Shown: in pieces, positions 23,662 through 31,832 of the stretch
How positions within the stretch are numbered: the stretch's first letter is position 1
How the letters are laid out: every line of letters begins with the position of its first letter
DNA from: Verrucomicrobiota bacterium
Lineage (GTDB): Bacteria > Verrucomicrobiota > Verrucomicrobiia > Limisphaerales > UBA1319
NCBI GenBank assembly: GCA_022711435.1
Contig: JAKLFB010000029.1
Span: 1-64,000 of the forward strand
Length of the DNA: 64,000 bases
Direction of reading: 5' to 3'
Notes under the pieces: generated by a model
Databases searched by the model: none
The model's input: only the letters and a program-made list of their open reading frames with translations
Told to the model about the DNA's origin: nothing
Translations under genes and position numbers: made by a program

Positions 23662-25562
23662 TTGGCGGCAGTTTTCTTACGTTTCACCAGGGCCAGGCAC
23701 AATCCACCCAAGGCCACCAGAAGCGGCATGCCGAATATGTTGGCCCACTTGAGGCCCGTCTCGAGGGAGTCGATCTCCCGGCGCAGCTCCTTTCGGACCG
23801 TCTTGAGCTCGCCCCGGACGCGGACCTGTTCCTTCTCATAGTTGCGGATGGCATCCTGCTGCTCGGGCGAGAGGATGAAGCGCTGGCCGGGCTCGGTCTT
23901 GGTGACCTGCAGCTCGCTGAGCTTTTGGCGGATGTCGGCCTCGCTTTTTTCGAGCTCCTTGATCTTGGCGCGGAACTGGTCTTCGGCGCGGGCCTGCATC
24001 GCTTTCACGCGCGTGAAGGGGCGGCTCATGGTGGCGCGACCCCGGACGGCGATCAGCTCGTTGCCGCCAGACATATGCTCGATCAGCGCCTGGATAAAAT
24101 TGAGGTTGCCGCCGATCGGCATGATGATGCGCTGGCCGAGGAAGTTGCCGACCTGGACGCAGACCTGATCGAAGAGCATGTCCGCGTCGGCCACCAGAAC
24201 CACCGAGGTTTCCTGCGCGGATTCTTTGAGCGAGGCGGGCGATGCCTGGTCGGGGGGGGAGTTGGTCGAGGCATCCGCGGCGTCCTTGGGCGCGCCGTCC
24301 GGGAAGGCGGTCTTGAACTTGCCGGTCAGGCGGAGCGCGAGGGCGAACTCCTTGCTGGCAGAAGCGAAATCCTTGACGAGCTGCTCGCCGGAAAACTCGG
24401 CCATCATCTTCTCGACCAGCTGGGCGTTGGATGAGCTCTGGAGAAGGACGGTGCGCGTCAGGCCCTCGACGGGGGTGCCGGTGAACGCCCCCGCGAAGGG
24501 CACCAGGAGGCTGTCGATCTGGCTGGTGACGATGTCATTGGTGGCCACCGCGTCCCGCGTGAGGGAAAGGACCGCGGGATTGGGTGAGGGCCGGCCGCCC
24601 TGGTTGATCCGCGTGACGTAGTTCAGGTCCGCCAGCACCTTCGATTTGTCGAACTCGATGCCCCACGCTTTGAGCAGCTTGTCCAGCGACGCCCCGCTGG
24701 AAAGGTTGCGCTGCATCGGGTTCATCGGGTTGCTCCGGCTGTCTGCAATCGAGAGCGGATCGAGAAACGCAATGAGCTTGCCCCCGCGCAGGACGAACTG
24801 GTCGAGAGCGTATTCGGCCTTCTCGGAGATATCCCGCGGATAGAACGCCACGAGGACCTTGATCGCGTCGTCGATCTTGTCGACGGTCATGTCGACCTGG
24901 CGGACCTCGAAGTCGCGCTTGAGCTCCGAGAGGAAAATCCAGGGATTCTGCCGGCCCTGGCCCATCTGCATCATCATCGGGTTGAACTCTCCGAAGATGG
25001 GCAGTGCGCTGAGGACGCCGACGACAGGCTTCTCGGGGTTCACAACCCGGCTGATGGCGCGGGTGACTTCGTATTCGAGGAGCTTCTCGCGTTCCGGGAA
25101 GAGGAAGGGGATGGGCTCGCGGGCGTCCAGGAGGCTGACAGCCAGCCCGAGATAGATCTTCTCTCCGGAGCCGAGCGTCTGCCCCTCGACGCCGTCGAGG
25201 GCGGCCATCTCCTCGGCGTCGCTGTCCGGCTCGGGATCGTATTTCTTGAGCTCGATGCGGCCGCCGGACACCTTGCGGTACTCGAGGAGAAGGTCCTCGA
25301 CGCGCTGCGCGTAGGTCTTGAGAGCGACCGGCATGACGGCGGAGTTCTGGGTGACGAAGAGCCGGACCTCCACCGGGGTATCGAGCTTCTTGAGGATGGC
25401 CCGCGTGCCTTCCGACAGCGTGTAGAGGCCGTCGGCGGTCAGATCGACCCGAGCCTTGAGGAAGCCGGCGATGACGTAGACCGCGACGAGGATGGCGAGC
25501 ATCGCCAAAATGCCCGCCGTGGAGAAGAGGTAGGCCTTGAGGTTCTTGCGATTGGTGGTCAT
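23658..25562 (-). CDS. gldG: GldG-like ABC transport auxiliary protein
   Basis: A 634-residue protein with an N-terminal helix (AGILAMLAILVAVYVIAGFLKARVDLTADGLYTLSEGT), the characteristic start of GldG/ABC-2 auxiliary proteins. A large extracytoplasmic part follows (RAILKKLDTPVEVRLFVT, LLLEYRKVSGGRIELKKYDPEPDSDAE, VVGVLSALPIFGEF, FLRGGKLIAFLDP-like region). Near the C terminus a coiled coil (about 530-600) precedes a second helix (NIFGMPLLVALGGLCLALV). It should form a membrane complex with the GldF-like permease and GldA-like ATPase; in Bacteroidetes this module supports gliding, elsewhere its substrate is unknown. It overlaps the DUF4340 gene by four bases and follows gldF by 38 bp. Confidence 0.85.
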   Translation of the reverse strand: MTTNRKNLKAYLFSTAGILAMLAILVAVYVIAGFLKARVDLTADGLYTLSEGTRAILKKLDTPVEVRLFVTQNSAVMPVALKTYAQRVEDLLLEYRKVSGGRIELKKYDPEPDSDAEEMAALDGVEGQTLGSGEKIYLGLAVSLLDAREPIPFLFPEREKLLEYEVTRAISRVVNPEKPVVGVLSALPIFGEFNPMMMQMGQGRQNPWIFLSELKRDFEVRQVDMTVDKIDDAIKVLVAFYPRDISEKAEYALDQFVLRGGKLIAFLDPLSIADSRSNPMNPMQRNLSSGASLDKLLKAWGIEFDKSKVLADLNYVTRINQGGRPSPNPAVLSLTRDAVATNDIVTSQIDSLLVPFAGAFTGTPVEGLTRTVLLQSSSNAQLVEKMMAEFSGEQLVKDFASASKEFALALRLTGKFKTAFPDGAPKDAADASTNSPPDQASPASLKESAQETSVVLVADADMLFDQVCVQVGNFLGQRIIMPIGGNLNFIQALIEHMSGGNELIAVRGRATMSRPFTRVKAMQARAEDQFRAKIKELEKSEADIRQKLSELQVTKTEPGQRFILSPEQQDAIRNYEKEQVRVRGELKTVRKELRREIDSLETGLKWANIFGMPLLVALGGLCLALVKRKKTAAK

Positions 25563-25600
25563 AGGCGGAATCCCATGGTGTGTGATCGATGCCGCGCCGA

Positions 25601-26341
25601 TCAGCCGGCGCGGTGGCCGCGGATGATGACGCCCGTGGTGAACAGGCAGAACCCGATGAGCGACGCGAAGAACACGAGGTCGCGCGTGTCGAGGACGCCG
25701 CGGCGGATGCTTTCGAAATGGAACATGACGCTAAAGGAGGCGATGGGATCGACCATGCCGGGCGCCCAGATCTCGAGCATGCGGGTGACGGGGGGCCATC
25801 CGGCCAGGATCAGGAACAGGCAGATGACCACCGAGAGGATGAAGCTGACCACCTGGTTGCGGGTCAGCGCGGATGTCATGCAGCTCACCGCCAGGTAGCT
25901 GCCCGCCATCAGGAAGCTGCCCAGGTAGGCGCAGAAAATGGCTCCGTTGTCGGGATTCCCGAGGTAGTTCACCGTGAGGACCATCGGGAAGGTGAGGAAC
26001 AGGGCTAGGGCCAGAAACGCCCAGGACGCGAGAAACTTGCCGACGATCGCCTGCCAGGCCGTCAGCGGCATGGTCAAGAGAAGCTCGATGGTCCCCATGC
26101 GTCGCTCCTCGGACCAGAGCCGCATGCCGACGGCGGGAACCAGGAACAGATAGAGCCAGGGATGCCAGACAAAAAACGCCTCGAGGCTGGCCTCCTCGCG
26201 CCGGAAGAAATCGGCCACCATGAAGGTGAAGAATCCGGTCAGCAGCAGGAAAATCACGATAAATACAAAGGCCACCGGGGAGGCGAAGTAACCGACCAGC
26301 TCCCGTTTGGCCACCGTCTTGATATTCGCCATGGCATTCAT
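25601..26341 (-). CDS. gldF: GldF-like ABC-2 type permease
   Basis: A 246-residue integral membrane protein with six hydrophobic segments. It starts MNAMANIKTVAKRELVGYFASPVAFVFIVIFLLLTGFF, typical of GldF/ABC-2 permeases, followed by GMRLWSEERRMGTIELLLTMPLTAWQAIVGKF, the family hallmark (SEE...GT-ELL-T-P). It provides the membrane path for the GldA-type ATPase encoded upstream; its ATG overlaps that stop (ATGA, four bases). Functions as part of a GldA-F-G complex of unknown substrate. Confidence 0.88.
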   Translation of the reverse strand: MNAMANIKTVAKRELVGYFASPVAFVFIVIFLLLTGFFTFMVADFFRREEASLEAFFVWHPWLYLFLVPAVGMRLWSEERRMGTIELLLTMPLTAWQAIVGKFLASWAFLALALFLTFPMVLTVNYLGNPDNGAIFCAYLGSFLMAGSYLAVSCMTSALTRNQVVSFILSVVICLFLILAGWPPVTRMLEIWAPGMVDPIASFSVMFHFESIRRGVLDTRDLVFFASLIGFCLFTTGVIIRGHRAG

Positions 26342-27303
26342 GATGCCACCTCCTTCCTGGTGTCAGGCAGCGTGATGTCGCGGAACACCTCGTCGAGCCG
26401 GCCTTCGTCCGTATGCAGCTCCTCGATGGTCCAGCCCTCTCGAGCCAAGGTCTGGTGAATCGCTCGGGCCAGCTCCCCGTCGGTGAGCCGCCGCTGAGGG
26501 AACACGCGCGCCGCCGCAGCCGTGCCGGTGGACGTCAGCGCCACCGCCCGTCCGACGCCGCTGATCTGGGCCAGCTTCTGTTGAAGGGCGGCGGCGGGGA
26601 CGCCGGCGACGCGGACGATGATCGTGCCGGACAGCTCGGACCGTTGCTTGAGCTCGGCGGGGGTGCCGTTGGCCACGATCTGTCCCCGATCGATGATGAT
26701 GGCGCGGGAGCATGCGGCCTCGACCTCCTCGAGGATGTGAGTCGAGAAGACGATCGCCTTTTGCTCGCCCATGCGGCGGATGAGGCTTCGCACCTCGTGT
26801 TTCTGGTTGGGATCGAGCCCGTCCGTCGGTTCATCCATGATGAGGATGGGGGGGTCATGGAGGATGGCCTGGGCGAAGCAGGTGCGGTGCCGATACCCTT
26901 TGGACAAGGTGTCGATGCTCTGGTGCAGCACGCCTTCCAGGAAGCACATCTCGACCACGCGGTGGACGGCGTGCTTCTTTTCCTCGCCCCGAAGCCCCCG
27001 CATCTCCGCCGCGAAACCCAGGAATCCATACACCGTCATGTCGCCGTAGAGCGGGGCGTTTTCGGGCAGGTAGCCCAGAAGTTTCTTGGCGTCAATCGGC
27101 TGCTCGAGCATATTGAACTCGCCGATTTGGACGCCTCCCGCGGTGGGCGGGATAAAGCCCGTCACCATTCGCATGGTGGTGGATTTCCCAGCTCCGTTGG
27201 GGCCGAGGAATCCCAAGACTTCGCCGCGTTCGACGGAGAAGGTGACGTTGTTCACCGCTGTCTTGGGGCCAAAGTTCTTCGTGAGATTCTGAACTCTAAT
27301 CAT
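26338..27303 (-). CDS. gldA: GldA-like ABC transporter ATP-binding protein
   Basis: A 321-residue ATPase starting MIRVQNLTKNFGPKTAV with GAGG upstream. Motifs are Walker A GPNGAGKST, a Q-loop in NMLEQPIDAKKLLGYLPENAPLYGDMTVYGFL, a signature region TLSKGYRHRTCFAQAIL (SKGYRHR, the GldA/ABC-2 variant of LSGGQ), Walker B PILIMDEPTDGLDP and the H-loop FSTHILEEVEA. The last 100 residues (ELKQRSELSGTIIVRV onward) form the accessory domain common in ABC-2 exporters. It is first in the gldA-gldF-gldG-DUF4340 operon, about 180 bp downstream of rpsR on the same strand. Confidence 0.9.
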   Translation of the reverse strand: MIRVQNLTKNFGPKTAVNNVTFSVERGEVLGFLGPNGAGKSTTMRMVTGFIPPTAGGVQIGEFNMLEQPIDAKKLLGYLPENAPLYGDMTVYGFLGFAAEMRGLRGEEKKHAVHRVVEMCFLEGVLHQSIDTLSKGYRHRTCFAQAILHDPPILIMDEPTDGLDPNQKHEVRSLIRRMGEQKAIVFSTHILEEVEAACSRAIIIDRGQIVANGTPAELKQRSELSGTIIVRVAGVPAAALQQKLAQISGVGRAVALTSTGTAAAARVFPQRRLTDGELARAIHQTLAREGWTIEELHTDEGRLDEVFRDITLPDTRKEVAS

Positions 27304-27483
27304 GCCATCCTCTTCCACGTTGGACGGTTGCCATTTGCATGGGGTCAAGTCCGCTGCGGCCAGCCCGGGCTGCCCGCGATTTAACTCCATTTTCTACAAC
27401 ACATGTCAAGCCCCCCTCTCCGGGATCGGACGCTTCGATGGAAGCGCCGCCCGGGGGCCGGGAGGATCCCTCCGCCCATCCCG

Positions 27484-27744
27484 CTATTTCATGAGCAGCA
27501 GCTGGCGGGCTCGCTTGATGGCGAGGCCCAGCCGCCGCTGGTAATGCGCGGGCAGGCCGGTGTACTTGCGCGGCAGAATGCGGCCCTGGTCGGTCACGTA
27601 CTGACGCAGGAGATTCACATTCTTGAAATCGAGGGCGTCGACGGTGAAATCGACTTTGGGCTTGGGGCGCGAGGTGCGGAGATCGCTTCCCCCGCGGCGC
27701 GAGCCCGTTTTCTTGCCTCGGTCGGTATGAGTCTTTCGGGGCAT
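27484..27744 (-). CDS. rpsR: 30S ribosomal protein S18
   Basis: An 86-residue basic protein with the S18 core: VDFTVDALDFKNVNLLRQYVTDQGRILPRKYTGLPAHYQRRLGLAIKRARQL. It binds the platform of the small ribosomal subunit next to S6. The start codon is six bases after the rpmG stop on the same strand, so the two form a pair; in many bacteria rpsR instead sits between rpsF/ssb and rplI, neither of which is here. Confidence 0.96.
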   Translation of the reverse strand: MPRKTHTDRGKKTGSRRGGSDLRTSRPKPKVDFTVDALDFKNVNLLRQYVTDQGRILPRKYTGLPAHYQRRLGLAIKRARQLLLMK

Positions 27745-27750
27745 AATCGG

Positions 27751-27918
27751 CTATTTGATTTCCCGGTGAACCGTGTGCCGGCGAAGATGGGGATTGTACT
27801 TCTTGATCTCGATCTTCTCGGTCTTGAGTTTCTTGTTCCGGGTGGTGACATAGCGCGAAGGAGATTTGCCTTCCTTGCGCGCCTCGGTGCATTCCAGGGT
27901 TACCAGTTCTCGCGGCAT
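27751..27918 (-). CDS. rpmG: 50S ribosomal protein L33
   Basis: A 55-residue protein starting MPRELVTLECTEARKEG and continuing SPSRYVTTRNKKLKTEKIEIKKYNPHLRRHTVHREIK. The SRYVTTRNKK and KKYNP--RRH--HRE motifs are diagnostic for L33. Only one cysteine is present, so it is the zinc-free (C-minus) form. It lies directly upstream of rpsR and about 57 bp downstream of the DksA-like gene, all leftward. Confidence 0.95.
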   Translation of the reverse strand: MPRELVTLECTEARKEGKSPSRYVTTRNKKLKTEKIEIKKYNPHLRRHTVHREIK

Positions 27919-27975
27919 GGCTTGAATGGATTCAGCTTGTGATGAGTTGAAATCCGCCGGCTTGTCCGGGGGGGA

Positions 27976-28569
27976 TCATTCTTTTTCCTTGGCCGGTTTT
28001 TCTTCGGCTTCCTCTTCCTCCTCGGCCTCGGCGGCGCCGAGGCTATCCACCGAGCCCAGGGTGCCCAGTCGGCGCTGGCGCAGAACGCCATCCTTCTCCA
28101 ATTGAGACTGGGCCTCGACGGTGAACCGCGTCCACGGGATGGCCTCGAGCCGGGCTTTGGGGATCGGGTGGCCGGTGAGTTCGCAGACGCCGAAGGTGCC
28201 TTTCTGGATCCGCTTCAGCGCCTCGTCGATCTCGTAGATCGCGTCCTGGTCGGATGAGAGGAGGCTCAGGGCGAAATCCCGGTCGAAGTTGTCGGTCCCG
28301 GAATCGGCCATGTGGAGGCTGTAACTGTTGATTTCCTCGGTCGATTGTTTGGCCAGACCGCTCATCTGGGCCAGCAGCCGTTCCCGAAGGTCCAGGAGGA
28401 TTCGGTAATACTTGGCCCACTCCGGCTTGACGGCCGCCGCGGGTTGGGCGGGATCGACCTTGGGATTCGCCAGGCCCAGGATGGATGCCGTCGTGGCTGC
28501 CGCGGGAGCTTTCGACCGCGTGCCCGGCATCGTTCCTGCCTTCCGGTTAATGGCTTTTTTCGTGCTCAC
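27976..28569 (-). CDS. DksA/TraR-family regulator (degenerate zinc finger)
   Basis: About 197 residues from the GTG at 28569 (VSTKKAINRK, GGAG upstream); the ATG at 28533 (MPGTRSKA, AGGA upstream) is an equally possible start. A coiled-coil region (about 65-120: KYYRILLDLRERLLAQMSGLAK, with DNFDRDFALSLLSSDQDAIYEID) resembles the DksA finger that enters the RNA polymerase secondary channel. The C4 zinc finger is reduced: GVCELTGHPIPKARLEAIPWTRFTVEAQSQLE keeps one cysteine. The tail is highly acidic (AEEEEEAEEKPAKEKE). A role as a transcription factor acting on RNA polymerase is inferred. It precedes rpmG-rpsR, fitting control of ribosome synthesis. Confidence 0.8.
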   Translation of the reverse strand: MSTKKAINRKAGTMPGTRSKAPAAATTASILGLANPKVDPAQPAAAVKPEWAKYYRILLDLRERLLAQMSGLAKQSTEEINSYSLHMADSGTDNFDRDFALSLLSSDQDAIYEIDEALKRIQKGTFGVCELTGHPIPKARLEAIPWTRFTVEAQSQLEKDGVLRQRRLGTLGSVDSLGAAEAEEEEEAEEKPAKEKE

Positions 28570-28711
28570 GACTCCACTGGACTCTCGTGTTTCCAACGGC
28601 TCATGGCCGCGGCCTTGAGAGGCGGCAACCATTTAGAGCGCGGAAATGTAGCAAAACCGGCGGATTGTGCCACAAAAATCTTCAGGAAAAACCGCGCGGC
28701 CGAATCCCCCG

Positions 28712-28736
28712 CCCGGGCAACAGTCGCTTTGGGCGC
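28712..28736 (-). repeat. Dispersed hairpin-like repeat, copy 2 (downstream of folE2)
   Basis: Matches 6354-6378 at 23 of 25 bases (CCCGGGCAACAG(T)CGCTTTGG(G)CGC). On the minus strand it starts 8 bp past the folE2 stop, and CCGGGC/GCCCGG arms can pair. Like copy 1 it lies just downstream of a leftward gene, suggesting a 3'-end processing or termination role. Confidence 0.45.
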
Positions 28737-28743
28737 CCGGCGT

Positions 28744-29550
28744 TCACCAATTCTCGATGCATGCGTAGGCGTTGTGGTTGTGGATGCTTTCCTGGTTTTC
28801 GGCCTCCACCCGGTATCCGAGGATGTCGGGGTGCGCGCGCAGCTCGAGGGCGACGTTGCGCACCAGGTCCTCGACAAACACAGGATTGCCGAAGGCCCGC
28901 TCCGTCACGGCTCGTTCGTCCTGGCGCTTGAGGAGGGAATAGAGCTCGCAGCTGGCCGAGCGCTCAATCAGGACGATCAGATCCTCGATCCACACGGGGC
29001 TGCGGGACCGGATCTGGACAGTGACCAGCCCGCGCTGGTTGTGGGCTCCGTGCCGGCTGATCGCCTTCGAGCACGGGCACAGGGTGGTCACCCCCGCTCG
29101 CACCGTCAGGGCCAGGTCGATCGCCTTGCCGCTGGCGGTCGCGTCAAAGCGGGCCGTGTAATCCATCATGCCGACCTGCCCCGATACCGGAGCCGCCTTG
29201 GCCACAAAATAGGGGAACTCGATCTCGAGGTGGGCAGTGGTCGAGCTCAATTTCGCCTGCATGGCGCGGAGGATGTCGGGCAGCGTTTCGACGTGGATCA
29301 ACCCGCCATGGGCGTTGAGCACCTCGAGAAAGCGGCTCATGTGGGTGCCCTTGAACTCCTGGGGCAATTCCACGTACATCCCGATGGTTGCGATGGTGTT
29401 TTGCCACCCGCGCGCCTTGTCCCGCACCTGAATCGGAAAACGGAGGCCCCGCACGCCGACCTTGTCGATACGCAGCTCCCGACGATCGCGCTCGCTTTGC
29501 TTGTCGTGCAGCGGGGCGGGGCTGCTGCATGGCGCCGTCTTGGCCGCCAT
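28744..29550 (-). CDS. folE2: GTP cyclohydrolase FolE2 (type IB)
   Basis: A 268-residue enzyme starting MAAKTAPCSSPAPLHDKQSERDRR at an ATG preceded by GGGGG; starts further upstream at 29577 and 29610 are less likely. It converts GTP to dihydroneopterin triphosphate for folate and queuosine-type pathways. Family motifs are RIDKVGVRGLRFPI, ATIGMYVELPQEFKGTHMSRFLE, HLEIEFPYF, TTLCPCSKAIS (active-site cysteine), GAHNQRG and DERAVTERAFGNPVFVEDLVRNVA. FolE2 enzymes use manganese or other metals and substitute for zinc-dependent FolE. The gene stands alone, divergent from the EEP-domain gene with about 116 bp between starts. Confidence 0.93.
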   Translation of the reverse strand: MAAKTAPCSSPAPLHDKQSERDRRELRIDKVGVRGLRFPIQVRDKARGWQNTIATIGMYVELPQEFKGTHMSRFLEVLNAHGGLIHVETLPDILRAMQAKLSSTTAHLEIEFPYFVAKAAPVSGQVGMMDYTARFDATASGKAIDLALTVRAGVTTLCPCSKAISRHGAHNQRGLVTVQIRSRSPVWIEDLIVLIERSASCELYSLLKRQDERAVTERAFGNPVFVEDLVRNVALELRAHPDILGYRVEAENQESIHNHNAYACIENW

Positions 29551-29666
29551 GGCCCCCGTTCTGGCCCGGTCGATCATGCCCCATAGTAGCAGGAAGCCCC
29601 ACGGATGCAAATCCGGGCGGTAAGCTTTGACAGGCGGCGGGCCGCCAGCTTAAATCTGTCTCCGCC

Positions 29667-30596
29667 ATGAACCTCGGACGATTTTCCGCGATCGGCATGA
29701 TCCTCGCGCTGGGATTCGCCCATGCTGATCTTCGAGCGGCCGAACGATTTACGATCGCCACCTACAACGTGGAGAATTACCTCGACGCGGCCGCGGGCAC
29801 TCGGCCGGCCAAGCCAGCCAATGCCCGGGCGAAAGTCCGCGAAAGCCTCCTGGCCATTCGCGCCGATGTCGTCGCTTTGGAGGAGATGGGATCGACCAAC
29901 GCCCTCATCGAGCTGCGCGAGGCATTGGGCCAGGACGGCCTCCATTATCCGCATTGGGAGCATGTCGCCGGCTTCGACACCAACATCCACGTGGCCGTGC
30001 TCAGCCGGTTCCCGATCGTGGATCGCCGCCCTCATACCCAGAACAGTTTCCTGCTGCGCGGGCGCCGCTTCCGCGTCAGCCGCGGCTTCGCTGAGGTCGA
30101 TATCCGCGTCCATCCCGGCTACGCCTTCACCCTGATCGTCGCGCACCTGAAATCGCGCCGGATCGTGCCCGAGGCCGACGAGGCGGAGCTGCGCGAGCAG
30201 GAGGCCCTGCAGCTTCGGCAGATCATCGACGCCCGCCTGACAGCGAATCCTCAGTTGAACCTGGTGGTGTTGGGCGACTTCAACGACACGCAGGACTCGC
30301 CGTCGACCCGGCTCATCCTGGGCCGGGGCGCCCTGGCCCTGACCGACACGCGGCCGGCCGAACGCAACGGCGACACCGATCCCAATCCGCTCCCTCAGTT
30401 CGCTCCACGGCATGTGACCTGGACCCATTTTTACGGCAAGGAAGACACCTTTAGCCGGATCGATTACATTCTGCTGAGCCGCGGCATGGCCCGGGAATGG
30501 GATCCTTCGGCCACGTATGTGCTTCGCATGCCCAACTGGGGGACCGGCTCGGATCATCGCCCCATCGTGGCCGGATTCCACGCCGGGGAACGCTGA
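29667..30596 (+). CDS. Secreted endonuclease/exonuclease/phosphatase-family protein
   Basis: A 309-residue protein with a signal peptide (MNLGRFSAIGMILALGFAHADLRAA) followed by the EEP fold. Motifs are FTIATYNVENYLD, VVALEEMGS (catalytic Glu), LIVAHLKSRR, LVVLGDFNDT and GTGSDHRPIVA (His). EEP proteins hydrolyse phosphodiester or phosphomonoester bonds in nucleic acids or lipids; the substrate here is unknown. With an export signal it is likely periplasmic or extracellular, perhaps for phosphate or nucleotide scavenging (inference). It converges with tadA, and a hairpin lies between the two stops. Confidence 0.85.
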   Translation: MNLGRFSAIGMILALGFAHADLRAAERFTIATYNVENYLDAAAGTRPAKPANARAKVRESLLAIRADVVALEEMGSTNALIELREALGQDGLHYPHWEHVAGFDTNIHVAVLSRFPIVDRRPHTQNSFLLRGRRFRVSRGFAEVDIRVHPGYAFTLIVAHLKSRRIVPEADEAELREQEALQLRQIIDARLTANPQLNLVVLGDFNDTQDSPSTRLILGRGALALTDTRPAERNGDTDPNPLPQFAPRHVTWTHFYGKEDTFSRIDYILLSRGMAREWDPSATYVLRMPNWGTGSDHRPIVAGFHAGER

Positions 30597-30616
30597 CCCG
30601 GGCTTCTCCGGATAGG

Positions 30617-30652
30617 ACGCCGGCCGGATCGCGATCCGCGCGCCGCCGGCGT
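30617..30652. terminator. Hairpin between convergent EEP and tadA genes
   Basis: ACGCCGGC and GCCGGCGT are perfect 8-bp arms enclosing a second palindrome (CGGATCGCGATCCG). The element sits in the 62-bp gap between two convergent stops, as expected for a bidirectional terminator, although no strong T-run is present on either side. Confidence 0.4.
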
Positions 30653-30658
30653 TGCCTT

Positions 30659-31159
30659 TCACGAATCCACTCCTTTTTTCCCCCGCCGCCGCTGGGCCTC
30701 GAAAAATCCTTGAAGCAGGGCGCGGCATTCCTCGGCCCGCACGCCTCCGGTGATCTCGCACCGATGGTTCAGCCCCGGGAACTGGAGGAGATTCAGCGCG
30801 CTCCCGGCGGCGCCCGCCTTCGGATCGGGCGCGCCGTAGACCACGCGCGCCAGCCGCACATGGACCACGGCCCCCGCGCACATCGGGCACGGCTCCTTGG
30901 TCACGAACAGCGTGCAGCCGGTCAGCCGCCAATCGCCCGCCGCCGCCTCGGCCTGCGTGAGCGCCAGCATCTCCGCATGCGCGGTGGCATCTTTGAGCAG
31001 CTCGACCTGGTTCCATGCCCGGGCGATAATCGCGCCCTCCCGCACCACAATGGCGCCGACCGGCACCTCCCCGGCCGCCCGCGCCCGCTGCGCCAGGCGC
31101 AGGGCCTCGCCCATGAAATGGCCGTCGCTCTCCCGATCCATGATCTCCGGTTCAATCAT
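30659..31159 (-). CDS. tadA: tRNA-specific adenosine deaminase
   Basis: A 166-residue enzyme starting MIEPEIMDRESDGHFMGEALRLAQ. It deaminates A34 of tRNA-Arg(ACG) to inosine. The zinc site is clear: HAEMLAL (His and catalytic Glu) and PCPMCAGAVVHVRL (two Cys). VPVGAIVVREG and VYGAPDPKAGAAGSALNLLQFPGLNHR match TadA rather than free-nucleoside deaminases. Its start overlaps the end of the Nudix gene by eight bases, so the two are translationally coupled. Confidence 0.93.
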   Translation of the reverse strand: MIEPEIMDRESDGHFMGEALRLAQRARAAGEVPVGAIVVREGAIIARAWNQVELLKDATAHAEMLALTQAEAAAGDWRLTGCTLFVTKEPCPMCAGAVVHVRLARVVYGAPDPKAGAAGSALNLLQFPGLNHRCEITGGVRAEECRALLQGFFEAQRRRGKKGVDS

Positions 31160-31700
31160 GCGACGTCGAGACGATGGCCGCCGATGCCCCGCCGGTTCCG
31201 GGCCGGCTTTCCTCCAGGGCCCACTCCAGCCGCCCATCGGCATGGCAGACGCAGCGCGCGGCGAAAAAGCCGCCCCGGTGCTGCCAAAACCACGGCCAGA
31301 GCCGCTCGCGATCGGTCTGCGGCAGCGGCAGGCCGTCCAGGGCGGATCGGGCAAAGAACCCGAACTCGCCTTCCGGATGCGGCGGCGGCAGCTCCGGCAA
31401 GGGCCGCAGCACCTCGAACAGGAACATGAGCCAATGCGCCTGCCCCTGATAGCCTTCCTCGCTGACCAGGCCCGTCAGCCGCAGATCCCGCGGCTCCAAA
31501 ACGTATCCCAGCTCCTCGAGCGCCTCGCGGCACGCGCACCCGTGCGGCGATTCCCCCGCCGCCGTCTCGAGCTTGCCCCCGCACGGACTCCACAATCCCA
31601 TGTTCGGCTCCTGCCGGCGGTGCATCAGCAGCACCTCGCCCGCCGGATTGAAGCCATAGAGCAATGTCGAAATCTTGTGCGGCAGCACCATGAAGGCCAT
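31152..31700 (-). CDS. Nudix hydrolase (MutT-like)
   Basis: A 182-residue protein with a complete Nudix box: GGKLETAAGESPHGCACREALEELGY (GX5EX7REUXEEXGU). KISTLLYGFNPAGEVLLMHRRQEPNMGLWSPCGG precedes it, a typical beta-sheet start of NTP-cleaning hydrolases. It may remove oxidised nucleotides or another nucleoside diphosphate derivative; the substrate is not predictable. The 3' end overlaps tadA by eight bases, so the pair is co-expressed. Confidence 0.85.
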   Translation of the reverse strand: MAFMVLPHKISTLLYGFNPAGEVLLMHRRQEPNMGLWSPCGGKLETAAGESPHGCACREALEELGYVLEPRDLRLTGLVSEEGYQGQAHWLMFLFEVLRPLPELPPPHPEGEFGFFARSALDGLPLPQTDRERLWPWFWQHRGGFFAARCVCHADGRLEWALEESRPGTGGASAAIVSTSHD

Positions 31701-31832
31701 TCAACCATAGTAGCCGACACCAGGGCAAGCAGCGGGCGGCTTTCTCATTTCTGCGTGATGCCCGCCCGGCACGCCTCCTGCTCTTCTCGCCGCTGTTCGG
31801 CAAAACAACCAAACCTCAACCAAAGGAAATCC

